A DNA stretch of 39,563 nt, from positions 1 through 39,563 of the forward strand of contig CAZWGB010000008.1 of the NCBI GenBank assembly GCA_964633465.1. The letters are read 5' to 3'. The notes under the pieces are model-generated. The model was not told where the DNA came from and ran no database searches. It worked only from the letters and a program-made list of their open reading frames with translations. Within the stretch, counting starts at the first letter, position 1, and each line of letters begins with the position of its first letter. The translations under genes were made by a program, and so were the position numbers. The stretch comes from DTSX01 sp964633465 (lineage in GTDB: Bacteria > Pseudomonadota > Gammaproteobacteria > Steroidobacterales > UBA11654). Positions 15,392 through 23,879 of this stretch are shown piece after piece.

Positions 15392-16573
15392 TCAAGATGG
15401 ATTATTGAAACTAGCATTTAGGCGGTCAACAACTTCGATAATTTGCTTCCGGGTTATGTTTGCGTAAGCTAACCTCAGGAATCTATCTTGGTCCGGCCCA
15501 AAAAAAGTTCCTGGTAAAGAAAGTATATTTTCCTTATCCAGCAACTCCATGGCTACTTCATAGTCATTTTTGTTTTTGTACAGATGTCGAACGTAGGCAA
15601 AATAAGCGCCGGATGATACCAACTCGAAACTGAGATCATTTTCTTTAAAAAGCTTAATGAAGAGTTCACTTCTCCTTGCCAACATTTCGCGTTTATCTGC
15701 AACCCATGAAGTTAAATTTTGCAATCCATACAACGCTGCATCTTGTGCAATTCTAGGTGCACAGATTGCGATGGTATCCATGATTTTAGTCACCAATTTT
15801 ATTACTTCTTTCCCAGCAATAATTGATCCAACACGATATCCAGTTAGACTAAAGCATTTTGAAAAACTATAAACTTGGATCAACGTTTCTTCCCAGTTAG
15901 GGAAATCGAATAACTTGTGAGGTGGTTGTTGAATTAGAAAGTCCTTGTAAGTCTCATCAATAATTAGTTTGATGCCAGTCTGTTGGCAGAGCTCAAAAAA
16001 CCCTTCCAGTAGATTCTCTGGATATCTTGTGCCGGTTGGATTATTGGGAGACACTAGAACTATCGCCTTGGTTTTTTTGCTGATTAATTCCCTTGCTCTG
16101 TCAATTTCTGGTAGACCTTTGTTGTTCATATCACAGTCCAGATGAACTGTCTTGATGTCTTGCATCTCAAGCCACATCTGGTGATTGAAATAATAGGGGG
16201 TAGTAAGAATCATCTCATCTCCAGCTTTGGCCAATGCCATTGATGCTAGACAAAATGCTTGATTGCAACCTGCTGAAATCAGGATGTTGTCATGATAAAT
16301 TGAACCCCCATAAATTTCATTCATATGATTTGCAAGCTCAGTTTTGAGGTTGTCATTGCCACTCACTGGTCCGTATTGTGCTGTTTCAAATAATTTAACT
16401 CTCTCAGCCATGAAGTTGGTCAGGTCTTTGGAAGGCGCATAGCTTGGTACCGCTTGTGCCAAGTTTAATAGAGGTTTTTCATCGGTGAATGTTCTTCCAA
16501 CCAGCCATGAATTTGCCTCATCAATAGGCGCGTCTATTGCATTGACAATATTTGGATTAATGCGATTTGTCAC
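15392..16573 (-). CDS. PLP-dependent aminotransferase, class I/II
   Basis: The protein is about 393 residues of fold type I. It has 'SPNNPTGTRY' (N-N-P-T-G), 'LIIDETYKDF' with the PLP pyridine-nitrogen aspartate, 'VYSFSKCFSLTGYRVGSII' with the Schiff-base lysine (K239) and phosphate-binding residues, and 'RFLRLAYANI' with the carboxylate-binding arginine. The amino-acid substrate is not decided. Upstream, GGAG stands five bases before a TTG (16576) and eight before the GTG (16573); GTG was chosen. It lies 33 bp after the YjiH-like gene and directly abuts the LLM oxidoreductase, so the three probably handle one amino or keto acid. Confidence 0.93.
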   Translation of the reverse strand: MTNRINPNIVNAIDAPIDEANSWLVGRTFTDEKPLLNLAQAVPSYAPSKDLTNFMAERVKLFETAQYGPVSGNDNLKTELANHMNEIYGGSIYHDNILISAGCNQAFCLASMALAKAGDEMILTTPYYFNHQMWLEMQDIKTVHLDCDMNNKGLPEIDRARELISKKTKAIVLVSPNNPTGTRYPENLLEGFFELCQQTGIKLIIDETYKDFLIQQPPHKLFDFPNWEETLIQVYSFSKCFSLTGYRVGSIIAGKEVIKLVTKIMDTIAICAPRIAQDAALYGLQNLTSWVADKREMLARRSELFIKLFKENDLSFELVSSGAYFAYVRHLYKNKNDYEVAMELLDKENILSLPGTFFGPDQDRFLRLAYANITRKQIIEVVDRLNASFNNPS

Positions 16574-16609
16574 CAATCAAGCTCCTTTTTTGTTCTGAGT
16601 TTCATAATA

Positions 16610-17953
16610 TTAACGATAAATGAAATGAGCAATAGCTGTAATCAAGGGTAGTGTGATTAATGTTCTTAGTACGAAAATGAGAAATAGTTCCCCGATCTGT
16701 AAGGGAATTCTTGATTTGAGAATTAATGTGCCTACCTCTGTCATATAAATTATTTGAATAATAGAAACACAACCAATGATAAATCTAGTCATTTCACTTG
16801 CAATATTTTTTCCTAAAACAGCCGGCAAGTACATATCGGCAAACCCAACTAAAAAAGCAGGAGCTGCCATTTCCGCTTCAGGAATTTGCATTAGTTTAAG
16901 AATGGGAACAAGTGGTTTAGTCAAGATTGTAAAAATTGGCGTGAACTCAGTCAGTGCTAGGACAATTGTTCCAATGGCCACCACCGATGGTAATAAAGAA
17001 AACCATATATCCAAGAGGTTTATCACTGCATTTTTAAGCAATGTTTTTAAATCTGGTGCTTTCTGAGCTTTATTTACCGCTTGTATCAATGCCCATCTAA
17101 AGAGACTTGTTCCTGTCTCAGGTTTATCCGTAAAGCCATCCTGTTCCACCAAATAAACGTCTTTTTTTCTTGCTAGTGGCCAAACTCTTGGAACAATTAA
17201 GGCAGCGATCATCCCAGAAAAAATAATCGAAAAATAGAATTCAAAAAATCGATGATCAATTTCAATTAATTTTGCCACCAAGGCACAAAAAGCGATTGAA
17301 GCAATGGAAAAGTTGGTTACAATTACCGCAGCTTCCCGACCACTGTAATAACCTTTTTCATACTGCTGAATGGTAATTAAAACGCCAACAGGAGCGCTTC
17401 CAAGCCAGGACGCTAGTGTGTCAATGCTAGCTCGTCCAGGCAGTCTGAATGCCCATAAAAATGGTTTTTGCAGTAGTGTTCCCATAAATTCTGCAATCCC
17501 ATAATCAATGAGAAAAGGTAACAAGAAACAGGCAACCAAGAAGAATACACTCAAGGTGCCAGCCAATTGAAATAACATAGTTCCACCTGTTGCTGGGCTT
17601 GAAATCCACTCAGGTCCAATATCAAATAACACCAGAACGGCGAAAAAACTACCCAGTATTCTGAGCATCAACCAGACGGGGGATGTAGTAAATATTTGTT
17701 GTAACTGATTTATAGGTATATCAGATTTATTTTTTTTAAATAGACTGAAATAAATTGAGCAGACACAAGAAACTAACAACAGCAGAGTTGCGAATGCAGG
17801 AAGATAATCTTGGGTTGCATCTCTTAGCAGATCAACCAAGATTCCCATGCCAATTGTTGCTCTCCCATCAACAAATATAGGGGTTAAAAACATCAACGCA
17901 CCAATCGATGATGGAATAATGAATTTTAGTACACCTTGGAATGACACTTGCAT
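16610..17953 (-). CDS. YjiH-like membrane protein (nucleoside-recognition/Gate domain)
   Basis: The 447-residue polytopic membrane protein opens with 'LKFIIPSSIGALMFLTPIFVDGRATIGMGIL', the N-terminal pattern of the YjiH family. It has about ten hydrophobic segments and a Gate-type (nucleoside-recognition) region around 'GSAPVGVLITIQQYEKGYYSGREAAVIVTNFSI'. YjiH relatives are inner-membrane proteins suspected of transport; no substrate is established. As first gene of an operon with an aminotransferase and a flavin oxidoreductase, it may import or export the amino acid they act on (inference). Confidence 0.85.
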   Translation of the reverse strand: MQVSFQGVLKFIIPSSIGALMFLTPIFVDGRATIGMGILVDLLRDATQDYLPAFATLLLLVSCVCSIYFSLFKKNKSDIPINQLQQIFTTSPVWLMLRILGSFFAVLVLFDIGPEWISSPATGGTMLFQLAGTLSVFFLVACFLLPFLIDYGIAEFMGTLLQKPFLWAFRLPGRASIDTLASWLGSAPVGVLITIQQYEKGYYSGREAAVIVTNFSIASIAFCALVAKLIEIDHRFFEFYFSIIFSGMIAALIVPRVWPLARKKDVYLVEQDGFTDKPETGTSLFRWALIQAVNKAQKAPDLKTLLKNAVINLLDIWFSLLPSVVAIGTIVLALTEFTPIFTILTKPLVPILKLMQIPEAEMAAPAFLVGFADMYLPAVLGKNIASEMTRFIIGCVSIIQIIYMTEVGTLILKSRIPLQIGELFLIFVLRTLITLPLITAIAHFIYR

Positions 17954-18053
17954 GGTTTATTCTTTACTATCTCTGGATTAAACAGATCGGTTCTTCATAT
18001 AATTCTGTACTAGAATATAGATAATTCGCTAACATGACATGACCAATTTTTGA

Positions 18054-18060
18054 TAAGGAG
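18054..18060 (+). promoter_or_regulatory. Shine-Dalgarno TAAGGAG deciding a GTG start
   Basis: TAAGGAG lies seven bases before the GTG at 18068. An in-frame start at 18050 would place this site inside the coding region, so the GTG is the likely start. Confidence 0.75.
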
Positions 18061-18067
18061 ACATTTT

Positions 18068-18349
18068 GTGCCAGAGAAATTATTTTTTAATGGTGATATT
18101 TTCGGAATTGTTGATAACGGTATTCTCGTAGCTGTGACACTTTATGGCATCTACAAGGACCAGCAACAAGGTGGTAAGGGTATTGTTGGTGGTTTGTTTG
18201 GAGCTCTTATTGGGAATGCAATTAGTGACTTTGTTGCGGCTCTAATTGATCCTTCTGCTAGGCATTTGGCAATTGGTGTTTTTGCTGGTTGCATGTACGT
18301 CGCGGCTCTAACATATTTTTGGCTAAAACTTTTCAAGAAAGAACTTTAG
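18068..18349 (+). CDS. Small two-helix membrane protein, unknown
   Basis: The protein is about 93 residues from a GTG start set by a strong Shine-Dalgarno sequence. A soluble N-terminus (VPEKLFFNGDIFGIVDN) leads to three hydrophobic, glycine-rich stretches: 'GILVAVTLYGIY', 'GIVGGLFGALIGNAISDFVAALI' and 'LAIGVFAGCMYVAALTYFW'. A basic tail (KLFKKEL) follows. The glycine-rich middle segment is typical of small pore-like or helper membrane proteins, but I cannot name a family. It is the first gene of a tightly packed operon (next gene after 9 bp) that includes a sodium symporter. Confidence 0.78.
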   Translation: MPEKLFFNGDIFGIVDNGILVAVTLYGIYKDQQQGGKGIVGGLFGALIGNAISDFVAALIDPSARHLAIGVFAGCMYVAALTYFWLKLFKKEL

Positions 18350-18358
18350 AGCGTCTCT

Positions 18359-18727
18359 ATGGCTAGTGCAATTGATCTCTGGCATCAGTGTATAGAAAAC
18401 GCAGCACTGGACCCTGAAATGATGACGGAAGAGGTAGTGTTCTATTCACCTTATGTTTATATCCCAATCCAAGGTAAAAAAAACGTTTCAAGGTATTTAG
18501 AAGCTGCCGGCATGGTTTTTCTCAATTCCGATTTCAGGTACATTGAAGAAATAATTGGCGACAATCAAGCTTGCTTGGTTTTTGAAGTAACAATCAATGA
18601 TTTGTATGTTAATGGAGTTGATTTTCTAATTTGGAATGATCAACAAAAACTAACTGAAATTCGAGTTTTCATTCGACCCTTCGAAGCACTGAATGCGATT
18701 AAAGAATTCATGGTTAAGTACCTCTAA
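18359..18727 (+). CDS. NTF2/SnoaL-like small protein
   Basis: This 122-residue cytosolic protein has the outline of an NTF2/SnoaL-like cone fold. An N-terminal helix (IDLWHQCIENAALDPEMMTEEVVFYSP) leads into strands, then 'GKKNVSRYLEAAG', a long sheet ('ACLVFEVTINDLYVNGVDFLIWN', 'LTEIRVFIRPFEALNAI') and a final helix. Such proteins are ligand-binding or isomerase-like; the ligand is unknown. The fold assignment rests on pattern only. It is 9 bp after the membrane protein gene and 15 bp before the DUF4212 gene, so it belongs to the symporter operon. Confidence 0.75.
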   Translation: MASAIDLWHQCIENAALDPEMMTEEVVFYSPYVYIPIQGKKNVSRYLEAAGMVFLNSDFRYIEEIIGDNQACLVFEVTINDLYVNGVDFLIWNDQQKLTEIRVFIRPFEALNAIKEFMVKYL

Positions 18728-18742
18728 TTTTACATTTATGAA

Positions 18743-19018
18743 ATGCAAGAAAAACAAGATAGTCAAATAGACACCTACTGGCAAGCCAACATACGATTGG
18801 TTTTGGGTTTGCTGTCTATTTGGTTTTTGGTTTCTTTTGGTTGCGGTATTCTCTTTGTCGATTTTCTTGATCAGTTTCAATTTTTTGGTTTTAAACTTGG
18901 TTTTTGGTTTTCCCAGCAGGGAAGTATTTATGTTTTTGTCGCCCTTATTTTTGTCTATATAAACAGGATGAAGAAGATCGAACGGTTGGTCGATCAAGAC
19001 GAATCTAAAGAGGAGTAA
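18743..19018 (+). CDS. DUF4212 small subunit of sodium/solute symporter
   Basis: The 91-residue protein has two membrane helices ('IRLVLGLLSIWFLVSFGCGILFV' and 'FWFSQQGSIYVFVALIFVYI') and a charged tail (NRMKKIERL...). 'YWQANIRLVL' at the start and 'GFWFSQQGSIYVFV' are hallmarks of DUF4212 proteins, which always sit before a VC_2705-type SSS carrier. The stop overlaps the Shine-Dalgarno sequence of the large subunit (AGGAG at 19011-19015), a sign of coupled translation. Confidence 0.93.
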   Translation: MQEKQDSQIDTYWQANIRLVLGLLSIWFLVSFGCGILFVDFLDQFQFFGFKLGFWFSQQGSIYVFVALIFVYINRMKKIERLVDQDESKEE

Positions 19019-19020
19019 GA

Positions 19021-20769
19021 ATGTCCGTACAGTTATTAACCTATTTTTTTGTTGGTATTAGTTTCGCAGTCTATATTGGTATCGCTATCTGGTCTCGTGC
19101 GGGTTCAACCAGTGAGTTCTATGTCGCAGGGAAGGGCGTCCATCCGGTAGCCAACGGTATGGCAACTGCAGCTGACTGGATGTCCGCAGCATCTTTTATC
19201 TCAATGGCTGGGTTAATCGCATTCCTCGGACGTGACGGATCTGTCTATTTAATGGGCTGGACCGGTGGTTATGTTTTATTGGCTCTTCTTCTTGCGCCTT
19301 ATCTAAGAAAGTTTGGACAATTTACGGTACCTGATTTTATTGGCTCTCGCTATTACTCCTCAGTTGCAAGAATAGTGGCGGTGTTGTGTTTGATTATCAT
19401 TTCATTTACCTACGTCGCAGGTCAAATGCGTGGAGTGGGCATTGTCTTTTCTCGTTTTTTGGAGGTTGATATTAATTCCGGTGTCTTGATTGGCATGGTG
19501 ATTGTTTTTATTTATGCCGTCTTGGGTGGCATGAAAGGCATTACCTATACTCAAGTTGCCCAATATTGCGTGCTGATATTTGCTTATTTGGTGCCAGCAA
19601 TTTTTATTTCCATCATGATTACCGGGAACCCTGTGCCTCAGTTCGGTTTTGGCGATCAATTATTGGAAAGTCCTATTTATTTACTGGAAAAATTGGATGG
19701 CTTGATGGTGCAACTTGGATTTGATGCTTACACTTCGGGCTCCAAGGCCACTATCGATGTTTTTTGCATTACCGCTGCTTTGATGTTGGGAACTGCAGGT
19801 CTTCCTCATGTAATTGTCAGATTCTTTACTGTTCCCAGTGTAAGCGATGCAAGAAAATCAGCTGGATATGCACTGATTTTTATTGCAATTTTATATACTA
19901 CGGCACCAGCAGTTGCATCTTTTGCCAGATTAAATCTTTTCGCGACCACACATGATGTGAGCTATGTTGAGGCACCCTCCTGGTTTAAAAATTGGGAAAA
20001 TATAGGGTTGATTGCTTGGAAAGACAAAAATAACGACGGCAAGATACAGTATGCAAAAGGTGATGCATTGCAACCCACAAAGCCTGCTTACACTGATCAA
20101 CGTGGTTTGTATGGAGAAAGAAATCTCAGCAATCAAGCCCATCCAAGCAATGCCAATGAAGTCTATATAGATAGAGACATTATGGTGCTTGCCACCCCTG
20201 AAATTGCAAAGTTGCCTGCATGGATTGTTGCTTTGGTGGCAGCTGGTGCCTTGGCTGCAGCGTTATCAACTGCTGCAGGTTTGCTCTTGGTTATATCAGC
20301 TTCGGTTTCCCATGATCTGATCAAGAAAACATTTGCTCGTAGAATCTCAGAACGACAAGAACTCATCTACGCTCGAATTTCAGTTCTTGTTTCAGTAATT
20401 ATCGCGGGACTCTTCGGGATTTACCCACCTGCTTTTGTTGCTCAAGTTGTGGCATTTGCTTTCGGATTGGCTGCTGCAACCCTTTTTCCTGCGATTCTGA
20501 TGGGAATCTTTTCGAAAACAATGAATAGAGAAGGGGCTGTTTGCGGAATGTTGGCCGGTTTAATTTCTACCCTGACCTATATTATCTATTTCAAATTTAT
20601 TCACCCAGAATTGAATTCTTCAGAACATTGGTTCTTGGGTATATCGCCTGAGGGCATTGGTTTTATCGGTATGATAGTCAATGTTGTAACGAGCTCAATC
20701 GTCACATCAATGACACCAAAGCCGCCTGAACATATTGGTGCTATGATTGAAAATCTAAGGAGGCCTTAG
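19021..20769 (+). CDS. Sodium:solute symporter large subunit (VC_2705/ActP-like SSS family)
   Basis: The 582-residue protein has about 13 membrane helices and SSS-family blocks. 'FYVAGKGVHPVANGMATAADWMSAASFISMAGLIAF' is the conserved N-terminal helix pair with A-D-W-M-S-A-A. 'GTAGLPHVIVRFFTVPS' is the G-T-x-G-x-P-H-x-x-x-R-F block of acetate-permease-like members. 'AALSTAAGLLLVISASVSHDLIK' is the sodium-site helix. A hydrophilic insert near residues 325-385, with 'KDKNNDGKIQYAKGD', resembles a calcium-binding loop (D-K-N-N-D-G-K). Substrates of this subfamily are short carboxylates such as acetate; which one is not decided here. ATG 19021 follows AGGAG by five bases. Confidence 0.94.
   Translation: MSVQLLTYFFVGISFAVYIGIAIWSRAGSTSEFYVAGKGVHPVANGMATAADWMSAASFISMAGLIAFLGRDGSVYLMGWTGGYVLLALLLAPYLRKFGQFTVPDFIGSRYYSSVARIVAVLCLIIISFTYVAGQMRGVGIVFSRFLEVDINSGVLIGMVIVFIYAVLGGMKGITYTQVAQYCVLIFAYLVPAIFISIMITGNPVPQFGFGDQLLESPIYLLEKLDGLMVQLGFDAYTSGSKATIDVFCITAALMLGTAGLPHVIVRFFTVPSVSDARKSAGYALIFIAILYTTAPAVASFARLNLFATTHDVSYVEAPSWFKNWENIGLIAWKDKNNDGKIQYAKGDALQPTKPAYTDQRGLYGERNLSNQAHPSNANEVYIDRDIMVLATPEIAKLPAWIVALVAAGALAAALSTAAGLLLVISASVSHDLIKKTFARRISERQELIYARISVLVSVIIAGLFGIYPPAFVAQVVAFAFGLAAATLFPAILMGIFSKTMNREGAVCGMLAGLISTLTYIIYFKFIHPELNSSEHWFLGISPEGIGFIGMIVNVVTSSIVTSMTPKPPEHIGAMIENLRRP
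20757..20763 (+). promoter_or_regulatory. Perfect Shine-Dalgarno AAGGAGG deciding a TTG start
   Basis: AAGGAGG inside the end of the symporter gene stands six bases before the TTG at 20770. That TTG directly follows the symporter TAG stop. The match is complete, so a TTG start is favoured over the ATG at 20788. Confidence 0.8.
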
Positions 20770-21564
20770 TTGACGGATTTTTTAGTAATGCTTGGTTTTA
20801 TAATTGCGGTTAATTGGTTGTGCTTGACCCTAGTTTGGCTGATAAGTTTAAAAATTAAAGATGTTGGTATTGTTGACATCTACTGGGGCATTGGGTTTGT
20901 CATTATGGCTTGGGTATGTCTACTTTTTAATTTACAGGGCAATGCGTCAGCGATTTCCCAGAGCCAGTGGCTTATTAACATCATGGTCACCCTCTGGGGT
21001 CTTAGGTTGTCATTTTATCTTGCTGCAAGGAATTTAGGCAAAGAAGAGGATTACCGATATGCAGCTATGAGAAAGAAATCAGCAGGTGATTTTAGGATCC
21101 AAAGTTATTTCAGAGTCTTTATGCTGCAGGGATTTTTACAAATACTAATTATTTTGCCAGTCTTAGCAATACATCTTTACCCTTCTGCATTTGGTTTAAG
21201 CATATTTCACTACTTTGGCATAGCTCTCTGGGCAATTGGTTTTGTTTACGAAACTGCTGCAGACATACAATTGGTTAATTTTCGTTCTGATCCTAGTAAC
21301 CAAAACAAGGTCTTGAACTCAGGTTTATGGCGTTTTTCAAGGCATCCCAATTATTTTGGTGATGCATTGCAATGGTTCGCATTTTTCATTTTTTCGCTAC
21401 CAACCGGATACTACTGGGGAATCATCAGTCCGCTTATGATGTTGTTTATTTTTCTTCGTTTGACCATCAGGCTTTTGGAAATACCACAAACGAATAAACG
21501 TCCAGAATACGAGGAGTATGTTAAATCGACTAATATTTTTTTTCCCGGTTGGAAAAAGAATTAA
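20770..21564 (+). CDS. DUF1295 membrane protein (steroid 5-alpha-reductase-like)
   Basis: The 264-residue protein has about six membrane helices and the DUF1295 signatures: 'DVGIVDIYWGIGFVIMAW', 'LWGLRLSFYLAARNLGKEEDYRYAAMR' and, near the C-terminus, 'GLWRFSRHPNYFGDALQWFAFF' with 'RPEYEEYVKSTNIFFPG'. The R-H-P-N-Y-x-G block is shared with isoprenylcysteine methyltransferases and sterol reductases that bind NADPH or SAM. The substrate is unknown. It abuts the symporter gene with no gap, using a TTG start behind a perfect Shine-Dalgarno sequence. Its TAA overlaps the stop of the convergent gamma-glutamyltransferase gene. Confidence 0.9.
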   Translation: MTDFLVMLGFIIAVNWLCLTLVWLISLKIKDVGIVDIYWGIGFVIMAWVCLLFNLQGNASAISQSQWLINIMVTLWGLRLSFYLAARNLGKEEDYRYAAMRKKSAGDFRIQSYFRVFMLQGFLQILIILPVLAIHLYPSAFGLSIFHYFGIALWAIGFVYETAADIQLVNFRSDPSNQNKVLNSGLWRFSRHPNYFGDALQWFAFFIFSLPTGYYWGIISPLMMLFIFLRLTIRLLEIPQTNKRPEYEEYVKSTNIFFPGWKKN

Positions 21565-23270
21565 TAGCCTGCTGCTTGTCCATCTTTTCTGCTTTCCGAA
21601 GCTCCGTAATAGACTCCATTTTTTTTCATGATAGCTTGATAGCCACCAAAAGAGCCTTTTTCATATTTTAATTTGTGGCCCATTTTTATAAGTTCTTTAC
21701 GGATTTTTTCATCGAAAGCAGATTCCAAGCTGACTGTTCCCCCATTCTTCATACGACTACCAGAAGGCTGGCTAGAGCCAGAGTGAACTATTCTTGGGGC
21801 ATCACCAGCTTCTTGCAGATTCATGCCAAAGTCTATGATGTTAATTAACACTTGGGCTTGGGCTTGTGGTTGAGTCGCTCCACCCATGACACCAAAACTG
21901 ATAAAGGGTTCACCATCTTTTGTTACAAAGGCTGGAATGATGGTATGGAATGATCGTTTGCCTCCAGCAACGACATTCAGATGCTTGGGGTCAAGGTTGA
22001 ATAGGGTGCCTCTGTTCTGCAACATAAAACCCAAATCTGGAGGCGTCATTCCTGATCCCATCCCGGAGTAATTGCTTTGAATCAATGAGACCATGTTTCC
22101 CTTTTCATCGGCTGTGGTGAGATAAACGGTATCCCCATGCTCTGGTAAGCCCGATGCATCGACAAGAGCAGCCTTTTTTGGATTAATTTCTGCGCGTCGT
22201 TTTGCCGCATATTCCTTTGACAGTAAAGTCTCAATTGGTAGTTCTGCAAATCGAGGGTCAGAGTAGAATTTTGCTCTGTCGGCAAAGGCTAATTTTTTTG
22301 CTTCAATAAAAAGATGGATATATTCAGGGGAAAAAAGGCCAAGTTCTACAAGATTGAAGCTCTCCAGAATATTCAATATTTGCAGTGTAGCTAAGCCTTG
22401 AGTATTCGGAGGTAATTCCCAAACATCGAAGCCCCGGTAATTAGTTGAAATGGGTTCAACCCACTCGGGTTGAAAGTTTGCTAAGTCTTCGTAACTGAGA
22501 AAACCTCCTTGTTCTTGGATGAAATCGGCTGTAATTTTTGCAATTTTTCCAGTGTAAAATTGATCCAATCCTTTTTCCGATAATATTTCCAATGTTCTGC
22601 CCAAAGCAGGATTTTTGAAAATTTCCCCAGTCTTTGGTACATCACCATTAGCCATCCATACCTCTTTGAAATTTGGGTAATCCTGAAACCGTTGCTTGTT
22701 CGACTCAAAATAATAAGCAATTGTTTCAGTTACAGGGAAGCCATCTTTTGCGTATTCAATGGTTGGTTTAAATAGGTTTTTTATGGGCAACTTTCCAAAC
22801 TTGTTATGCAATTCTGACCAACCAGCCACCGCACCTGGAACAGTAACCGGTAATGGGCCAAATTCAGGGTAGTCTGAAAGATTATTATTTTTGAAGTATT
22901 CAAGACTTAGTTTTTGGGGCGCAGGACCGCTGGCATTCAGCCCATAAAGTTTCTTAGTTTTAGCATCCCAGACAATAGCAAAAAGATCACCGCCAATACC
23001 ATTTCCAGTAGGTTCCATCAGTCCCAATGCAGCATTAACAGCAATTGCAGCATCTACCGCAGAACCGCCTTCTTTTAATATCTCCAAACCAATCTGAGTT
23101 GCCAGCGGATGGCTGGAGGCTACCATGCCATGTGCGGCTATTACTTCAGAACGACTGGTAAAATTCTCTCCAGTAACACGGTCATATCCATGGGAACTCA
23201 TACTGATTAGTCCTAGAAAAAAAAGAATCACATAATTGTAATATTTTTGGAAGATATTATGCATTCTCAC
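21561..23270 (-). CDS. ggt: Gamma-glutamyltransferase, YwrD-like type
   Basis: The 569-residue exported Ntn-hydrolase has a signal sequence (hydrophobic residues 11-27, 'YNYVILFFLGLISMSSHG'). 'GGSAVDAAIAVNAALGLMEPTGNGIGGDLFAI' is the conserved N-terminal block. The autoprocessing site is T381 in 'HGDTVYLTTADEKGNMVSLIQS'; the threonine would become the N-terminus of the small subunit. G-D-T-V-Y instead of the usual T-T-H-(Y/F) marks the YwrD-like branch. The family hydrolyses or transfers gamma-glutamyl groups of glutathione and related compounds; this branch is less well characterised. GTG 23270 starts two bases after the LOG stop, with an AG-rich ribosome site (AAGAG) in that gene's end; an ATG at 23264 is the alternative. 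Confidence 0.93.
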   Translation of the reverse strand: MRMHNIFQKYYNYVILFFLGLISMSSHGYDRVTGENFTSRSEVIAAHGMVASSHPLATQIGLEILKEGGSAVDAAIAVNAALGLMEPTGNGIGGDLFAIVWDAKTKKLYGLNASGPAPQKLSLEYFKNNNLSDYPEFGPLPVTVPGAVAGWSELHNKFGKLPIKNLFKPTIEYAKDGFPVTETIAYYFESNKQRFQDYPNFKEVWMANGDVPKTGEIFKNPALGRTLEILSEKGLDQFYTGKIAKITADFIQEQGGFLSYEDLANFQPEWVEPISTNYRGFDVWELPPNTQGLATLQILNILESFNLVELGLFSPEYIHLFIEAKKLAFADRAKFYSDPRFAELPIETLLSKEYAAKRRAEINPKKAALVDASGLPEHGDTVYLTTADEKGNMVSLIQSNYSGMGSGMTPPDLGFMLQNRGTLFNLDPKHLNVVAGGKRSFHTIIPAFVTKDGEPFISFGVMGGATQPQAQAQVLINIIDFGMNLQEAGDAPRIVHSGSSQPSGSRMKNGGTVSLESAFDEKIRKELIKMGHKLKYEKGSFGGYQAIMKKNGVYYGASESRKDGQAAGY

Positions 23271-23272
23271 GA

Positions 23273-23854
23273 TTACTCTTGTAAACGTTTAAACCAGTTT
23301 GCTTTGTCTTTCGGAACGAACTGTTTTATCTGCGCCATAGCCTCCGATATTGAATCAACGAATATCAACTCATTAGCAGTCGATCGAGGCAAAAAACCTT
23401 CCTCAACTGCGTGTTCAACAAACTCTGATAACAAAGCATAGTAATTATCCAAGCTCAGGAGGATGATTGGTTTGGACTGAAGCCCAAGTTGGTTCCAAGT
23501 CAGTGATTCAAAAAATTCTTCCCAGGTCCCGACTCCTCCAGGCATACAAATAACTGCATCGGATCGTTTCGCCATTTCTTTTTTACGTTCATGCATGGAT
23601 TGAACTATCACCAATTCACTTAGCCCCTTATGACCAACCTCTACTCCATTCAGTTGTTCCGTGATAATCCCAGTGACATGTCCATTTGCAGCAAGTGCAG
23701 CATCAGCTAAAACTCCCATTAATCCAACATTCCCACCACCAAAAACTATTTTATAGCCGTGATCGATAATTGAAGTGGCAAGATCCTTTGTCGTTTCACT
23801 ATAGATTTTTCGCTTACCAACACTGGAACCCAGAAAAACACAGATTGTTTCCAT
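23273..23854 (-). CDS. LOG family (TIGR00730) nucleoside 5'-monophosphate phosphoribohydrolase-like
   Basis: The 193-residue protein has a Rossmann-type fold with 'VFLGSSVGKRKIY', 'YKIVFGGGNVGLMGVLADAAL' and the signature P-G-G-x-G-T-x-x-E in 'CMPGGVGTWEEFFESLTWNQLG' (105-113). Members cleave cytokinin riboside 5'-monophosphate or AMP/other nucleotides to the base and ribose 5-phosphate. In bacteria the substrate is often simply AMP. It lies between the SLC13 carrier and the GGT gene, with which it is almost fused (2-bp gap). A metabolic link between them is not obvious. Confidence 0.94.
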   Translation of the reverse strand: METICVFLGSSVGKRKIYSETTKDLATSIIDHGYKIVFGGGNVGLMGVLADAALAANGHVTGIITEQLNGVEVGHKGLSELVIVQSMHERKKEMAKRSDAVICMPGGVGTWEEFFESLTWNQLGLQSKPIILLSLDNYYALLSEFVEHAVEEGFLPRSTANELIFVDSISEAMAQIKQFVPKDKANWFKRLQE

Positions 23855-23879
23855 TAATAAACCCCTTGGTAGTTGTTTT

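Noticed and set aside
19990..20090. Hydrophilic insert in the sodium symporter as a sign of a frameshift or fusion
   Set aside because: The frame is continuous and the subfamily of VC_2705-type carriers commonly has such a loop between helices.
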